Shown here piece after piece: positions 59,286-64,000 of a stretch of DNA of 64,000 nucleotides. The first letter of the stretch is position 1, and each line of letters begins with the position of its first letter. The notes beneath the pieces are model-generated. The model searched no databases. It was not told the DNA's origin and saw nothing but the letters and a program-made list of their open reading frames with translations. This DNA is from Flammula alnicola (Eukaryota > Basidiomycota > Agaricomycetes > Agaricales > Strophariaceae): NCBI GenBank assembly GCA_015499995.1, contig JADNRV010000005.1, positions 248,001 to 312,000 of the forward strand, in the 5' to 3' direction. The position numbers and the translations under genes were made by a program.

Positions 59286-59664
59286 GACGAGTCTGAAATA
59301 TATAGAACGCTCAAGGTGACGGTTCAGTCAATGCAGGCCAGAAGTGAGCGGTGAATGCCAGATTGGGATAGATAATCGGATCGGAGTCGACCAGGGAACG
59401 TTTGATGGTCAGAAGCTGCTAAAAAGCAGAAAGTCGGAAAAAGCCTACTGGCAGAGGCCAGCGATTATCTCCGTCATAGCCAGTGTCATATGTACAGAGG
59501 TGCTCCGTTACAAGTCACGGCTCGTCATCCTGTTTCGCCCGTTCCCGACATTGTTCCCGCTCACAATCACACGCGTTTGCGAGTCCAGATTATTATATTT
59601 TTGCAGCTACATAACAAGACTACACGGCTCGTAGATAACACGGCGGATCCCCGGAGATTTACAC
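59286..59664. other. Intergenic, TPS1 promoter and RPP0 3' flank
   Basis: About 380 bp between two minus-strand genes. No gene was found; the short open frames are not coding. Confidence 0.5.
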
Positions 59665-60882
59665 TTAATCGAACAATCCGAAGCCCTGTTTGACAAACGT
59701 GCATCAGTATTAAATATTCGCCTTCTCTTCGCAGTTGACTTACCATGTCGTCGTCCGATTCCTCCTTCTCCTCTTCCTTCTCCTCGACGGCAGCGGCAGC
59801 GGCAGGAGCAGCAGCGGCCTCGGCAACGGGGGCAGCAACAGCGAACGCGTCGGGGTTGGCAAGGTACTCCTTGATCTGAAAGGGAAATGAGCATTGATCT
59901 TTCGAGTTTGAAGTGGTAAAAGCAAATCATAATCGAAATAAAATTTCCGCCATGCATCCTTGAGATGCTCAGAATTTTCAGTGTGTATAATAATCTAATC
60001 TTCAAGACGCCAACGCGTGCAACCAAAAAAGAACATACCTTCTCGGAAGCCTCAAAGGTGTACTCAGTGGCAAGAGAAATCGCCAGGAGGTTCTTGTAGG
60101 CGTGGACGAGGGTGTGGGACACCGAGACGATGGTGGGGTAGTTGAGGGCCAACGAGATGGCGGCAATGGTCTTGATACCCGACAAGAAGCGGTCGATGAG
60201 CTCTTGCTCGTCAACATCAAGAACCTCGGGGGAGAAGATGTTGCCCTGGTCGAAGATCTGAATGACAGTCATACCGTAGGTGAATGGCGAGATATTCAGC
60301 ATGTTCAGCAGGGTAGCTTCGGAAGTTCCGACACGGGTACCAGCAGTGACGACCTTGACGTCGGACACGATTTCAATGGTACCACGGGCAATTTTGGTGG
60401 GGATACCGAGGGCCTGGAAGAAAGAGGTCTTTCCGGGTTCCATACCAGTGTTGCTGGCAGGGACGGTGACATCCTTGGGAGCGAAGGCACCGGCACGAGC
60501 AGGGGCAGCAACCTTGTTGGCGACGATGATTTCACGGATTTCCTTGAGGTCCTGGCTGGTGAAGACGAATCCAATGTTACCCTTGACGTAGGGAAGGAGA
60601 CGCTCGAACTGGGGGTTCTCGGCGAGGATGCTCCGGAGGGCACGGCGAACCATGGTGTTCTTGCCCATCAGGACAACACCCTTGCCACGGAGAGCGCCAC
60701 GGATTTGATGCATCTGGTTGGAGCCGACATTGTCGACGTTAACCAAGAAGATGGAGGCTGAGGTTCATAAATTAGTTTTATAAGTTCGGAATAAAACAGA
60801 TCAGGTATTGCTCACGATATTTGGCGAGAAGCTCCTTGAGCTTCTCAAAGTACAAAGCCTTATCAGCACGAGTAGCACCCAT
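59665..60882 (-). CDS. RPP0: 60S acidic ribosomal protein P0, 312 aa
   Basis: Four exons: 60816-60882, 60039-60757, 59744-59875 and 59665-59685. They sum to 939 nt. It starts [20 protein letters not shown], then the rRNA-binding L10 domain ([32 protein letters not shown]), the P0 insertion domain, an Ala-rich hinge and the universal C-terminal EESDDDMGFGLFD shared by P-proteins. The final exon encodes only GFGLFD plus stop. P0 anchors the P1/P2 stalk on the large ribosomal subunit and recruits elongation factors. No break was seen. Confidence 0.96.
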
Positions 60883-61844
60883 TGTAAATTTTGGTTATCT
60901 GCCACAGACGGTCAGGCAAATCTGCCGCCACGGTGAAGATAAAAACATACAAGTTGTGTCGTAAGTTTTAACAAGTGCCTCCCTATTGACCTCTGCTCCT
61001 AAACAAGAGAAACGGAACATCAGCGTGCATAAACACCTTCAAACCGACAAAGAAATGCACCTGGTAGTGCCAATGGATTTTTCAAGGCAACAAGTTGAGT
61101 GTACAGCGACGACGAGTATGGATCCGCGAAACTTGTGTGGATAGGGAAATAAGGTTAAAGTTCAACTTCAATGCCCGACAGCGGCAATACCCGATTCGCT
61201 CGCTCGTCCTTTCGGACAGCGAGAGCCTGGTTCAAAAATTTACACGCAAGGCCACCTTCTCTTCGACGAACACCGTCTCCGTGGCCATTTTCTCGGGACA
61301 CTTTCTTGCTCGGGGCTTGTGTTGTAGGCCTGAAAGAGAGAAAGTTGGATTGGCCTCGTCGCGGTTATCTGTTTGCAACAACAGTAACGACGCGTTCTGA
61401 CAACGCGAACTGCTGAGATATCATTCCATGCAATGGAATGTTGCGATGGTGCCAATCGACCCTCCGTACATTGGACGGACACGGTCGCAACCACACGTCG
61501 ACCATACGGTACGGTGTTTTACCTCTTGGAAATGCATACCACGTCATCACTGTATTCACACCCGACTTTTTCCTGTATCTTACCAGGTATTATTCTTCTC
61601 CATCGCGAGTTGCAGCCGTAGCGAACCTCGTCCCACTGCAGATGCGCTCGTCGACCTCTGACAAGCACTCGAAAAATGGCAAGCGAGTGGTGAAGCAGGT
61701 CCTTGGAACGCGAACAGAGCCGAACCACCGCGCGAGGCGGTTTACGCGACGGCCTTCTGAAAGTGGGTCTGTGTCGCTTAAAGAGAACACGTCCCAAACG
61801 ACATCTGGCTTCCATGTAATATTACCTTCCTCGAAAGGTCGGAG
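60883..61844. promoter_or_regulatory. Divergent intergenic region, RPP0 and next gene
   Basis: The region holds the promoters of a highly expressed ribosomal gene (-) and the gene at 61845 (+). CCTTGCAACAAG-type words and a pyrimidine-rich stretch lie just before the RPP0 ATG. An open frame at 61438-61848 might be upstream coding sequence of the next gene, but no joining intron was found. Confidence 0.45.
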
Positions 61845-64000
61845 ATGATTTCCGAAGGCGAAGACAACACCGCATTCCCATCACCCCCACCGGACGCGTT
61901 AAAACATGTACATAATTTGGGCACTGTTGCCTTTCAAGACCCTCTCATCACAGACTCGTCTGTGCCTCCTTCCATTTCATCTTCTGTTGGCACCCGCAAT
62001 GCGCCGACCATCATTGCTGCCATAACGCAATTTTTGTCTCCGAATGCGACGCACGAGTCCAACGAGGGTCGATCCATCGACGCACTCATCTCGCTCTACA
62101 AAGAAGCTTCGAAGCAGTCGATCTTGCACCAGCTCGATGGAGAACAATTGTCTGCCATTCTTAGCCTCGGCGGCACATTGTCTTTTGCGTCTACCAGGAC
62201 GTCGTGCGTTTACGACAGTTTACTTGTATCATACGTTCATCAAGCATCGTTGAACCCCGGAATTATGGTTGTTCATTTCAGAAGTTGGGCAGGACAAGGA
62301 GAAGTTGGGTTTAGGTCTCAATCAACGGGATCGGTATTGGATAATGCGTGCAAGTCTGGCGCGGGCTGAACGTGCTCCTGGGCAAAAATCGCGTCCAGGT
62401 GAGAGCGCAGTATTTTATTCGCTATATTAACTAATTTATCTTCTATCCAGTTGGATGGCGTGATCTTCTTTCATACGCCCGTGGCCAGTACCAGCAATTG
62501 AAGGAGAGTACGATGAACCTGACGTCCACATTCCGTATCTTCGCTTTTTGTTATCCACGAACCATAATGGACACCTTCAAGAGGCTGTACACCATCTTTG
62601 CGAAATCCTGCAGCGTCGCGCAGACCCTCATCCTCAATTTCCGGAGATGCTATGGGAGATTCTTGTGCGGCGCGGCATCCACCTTTCTTTGGACACGAAG
62701 GAGCGGATTTGCCTTTTGGCTTTTCATCGCATTGGGAACGACCCAGCATCCCGGCGAACCTCGTTTGGTCCTATCACAGTGCCTTCTCTAACCCCCAGCA
62801 TCGTTCGCTGTGGCGTTTTGCGAACGCCTCATTTGGCCACAGCATTCGCATCGACGCTATTCCCATGTTACAATTGCCATTATCCCGCCCACCTCCTTCT
62901 CCATTGGGCCGCCAACCAAGCCCGTCAAGCGCTTGCTCCCACCATTCGGCTTGATATCCGATGGAACAATCTCATCCTTCTTGCAGTGTCTATGTCCCCG
63001 GAGAGCGTTCCAGTGAATTACCAGCCCACAACCACGGTCTCTCCCGATTCTGGAAATAGTCTTTGGCGAACTGCCTTGATGTTGGAGAGCTTCAATAGGA
63101 GGATACCGCCCGAAGGTCCCGATTACGGTCGCCTTAGTGAGACCGTGAGGAGCATAGCCCGACCTATGTGGAGAATGTTCGCCACCGCCACGCACGCAGA
63201 CCAGCCCGTTGACATCAATCGCGCCTATGTCACGATGTTTCTCCATATCGCTGCCAAGTCACACGACCACGAATTGAAAGGGAATGTTTCCGGTTTTCTG
63301 TGCAATTTGGGTTGTGGAGGTACGGGCAAGACGACACGTGCGCAACGAAGGCACAAGCGGTGGATGCGATCGCTGCGTATGCGTCGGCTTTGGTTTCGTG
63401 CGGACGACAGGATTGGCCTCAGATTTACTCAACCATTGCCGCCGCGCTACCCGATATCCCCTGGCAGGCCGATGTTACCAACGCCTTGCTTCAGCATTAC
63501 GCCTCGGAAAATGTCGACATCGCCTTCGGTCTGTATCTTCACAGCAGGTGGAATGACGTTGCCGTTTCTTCCCGTGCTCTCTCGACGACGAGTTTATCTC
63601 TTGTGAAACATGAAAGATGGAACCTCGTTGCCCCCTTTTTGGACGACTCGGCTTTTTCTCGAGACCATATCGAACTAGTTTTCGGAGCGTGTTTGCGTGT
63701 TTTCCAAGTCCAGAGATACGAGTACGCAGATGCTTCATTTGTGAAACTCTTAGCGTCCACTGCTAGCAAGTTGTATGTGCATAGCCACCCCCAGCCTCCC
63801 TCAAATACCCTCTAGGATACTTCTTCTCGATGATGATATGGACTCAGAATACGTCAGCAGTCGTCAAGCTCGTCAGTCTCATGCACAAGATAGCTCCTGA
63901 TCTCTTCACGATGCGGTTGGCACGCCGCCTGACCCTTCAGCTGGCGCGCCGTCGAGAATTATCCAGTGCTCTCAAACTATACCACATTTTCGAAGGGCCC
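61845..64000 (+). CDS. Large alpha-helical protein, partial at window end, frame breaks
   Basis: The likely start is 61845 (MISEGEDNTAFPSPPPDALK). Exon 1 probably ends near 62216 (donor GTTTAC). The next exon (acceptor TTTCAG near 62281) reads GQDKEKLGLGLNQRDRYWIM, then after an intron VGWRDLLSYARGQYQQLKES and EPDVHIPYLRFLLS. Later parts are helical, such as QDWPQIYSTIAAALPDIPWQ and WTQNTSAVVKLVSLMHKIAP. The repeated helix pairs suggest a TPR/PPR-type solenoid, but no repeat consensus was confirmed. Frame breaks occur near 62511 (one missing G restores DEPDVH), 62750-62830 and 63315. The 3' end lies outside the window. Confidence 0.55.

Noticed and set aside
60102..60761. 219-codon plus-strand frame
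   Set aside because: It is the antisense of the ribosomal protein P0 exon, whose codon pattern creates it.

Overview
The window is nuclear DNA of a filamentous basidiomycete, most likely an agaricomycete (mushroom-forming fungus). The evidence is dense genes on both strands, each cut by many introns of about 45-70 bp with GT..AG borders, an F-box/LRR-type protein of the style common in Agaricomycetes, and clear fungal orthologues: YTA7, RNA14, ERG3, RAE1, a PMC1-type Ca2+-ATPase, TPS1 and RPP0. Exon structures were built by eye. For most genes the exon lengths sum to a multiple of three, which supports the models.

Layout. 0-1 kb: weak remnants. 1-15.3 kb: a conserved gene block with an F-box protein (-), YTA7/ATAD2-like bromodomain AAA protein (-), RNA14/CstF-77 (+) and an unrecognised 467-aa protein (+). 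15.3-29.5 kb: an accessory region of duplicated fragments. It holds a small family of multi-pass membrane proteins (copies A1, B1, A2, B2, B3; A1 and B2 intact, B1 apparently intact, A2 and B3 broken), a decayed proline/glutamine-rich gene, a pogo-like MITE, a foldback MITE with a 4-bp target duplication and a large old inverted repeat. 29.5-37 kb: a 7.4-kb Ty3/Gypsy chromovirus on the minus strand with two LTRs, a probable self-priming signal, a chromodomain integrase and an extra 3' reading frame with its own zinc knuckles. 38-44 kb: ERG3 (+), fragments of an unknown gene (-) and a cytochrome P450 (+). 44-51.4 kb: RAE1 (-) and a P-type Ca2+-ATPase (-) that carries many one-base deletions. 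54 kb: an intron-containing tRNA-Arg(CCG). 57-64 kb: TPS1 (-), ribosomal protein P0 (-) and the 5' part of a helical-repeat protein (+) that runs off the window.

How it fits together. The conserved genes are housekeeping: chromatin (YTA7), mRNA 3'-end formation (RNA14), mRNA export (RAE1), sterol synthesis (ERG3), Ca2+ export, trehalose synthesis and translation. They are not a pathway cluster. The accessory region is the unusual part: a membrane-protein family expanded by inverted and dispersed duplication, with transposons inserted into the copies. One-base deletions, mostly beside runs of the same base, occur across the window and are concentrated in the Ca2+-ATPase. They look more like consensus errors than decay, but this cannot be decided from the sequence alone.
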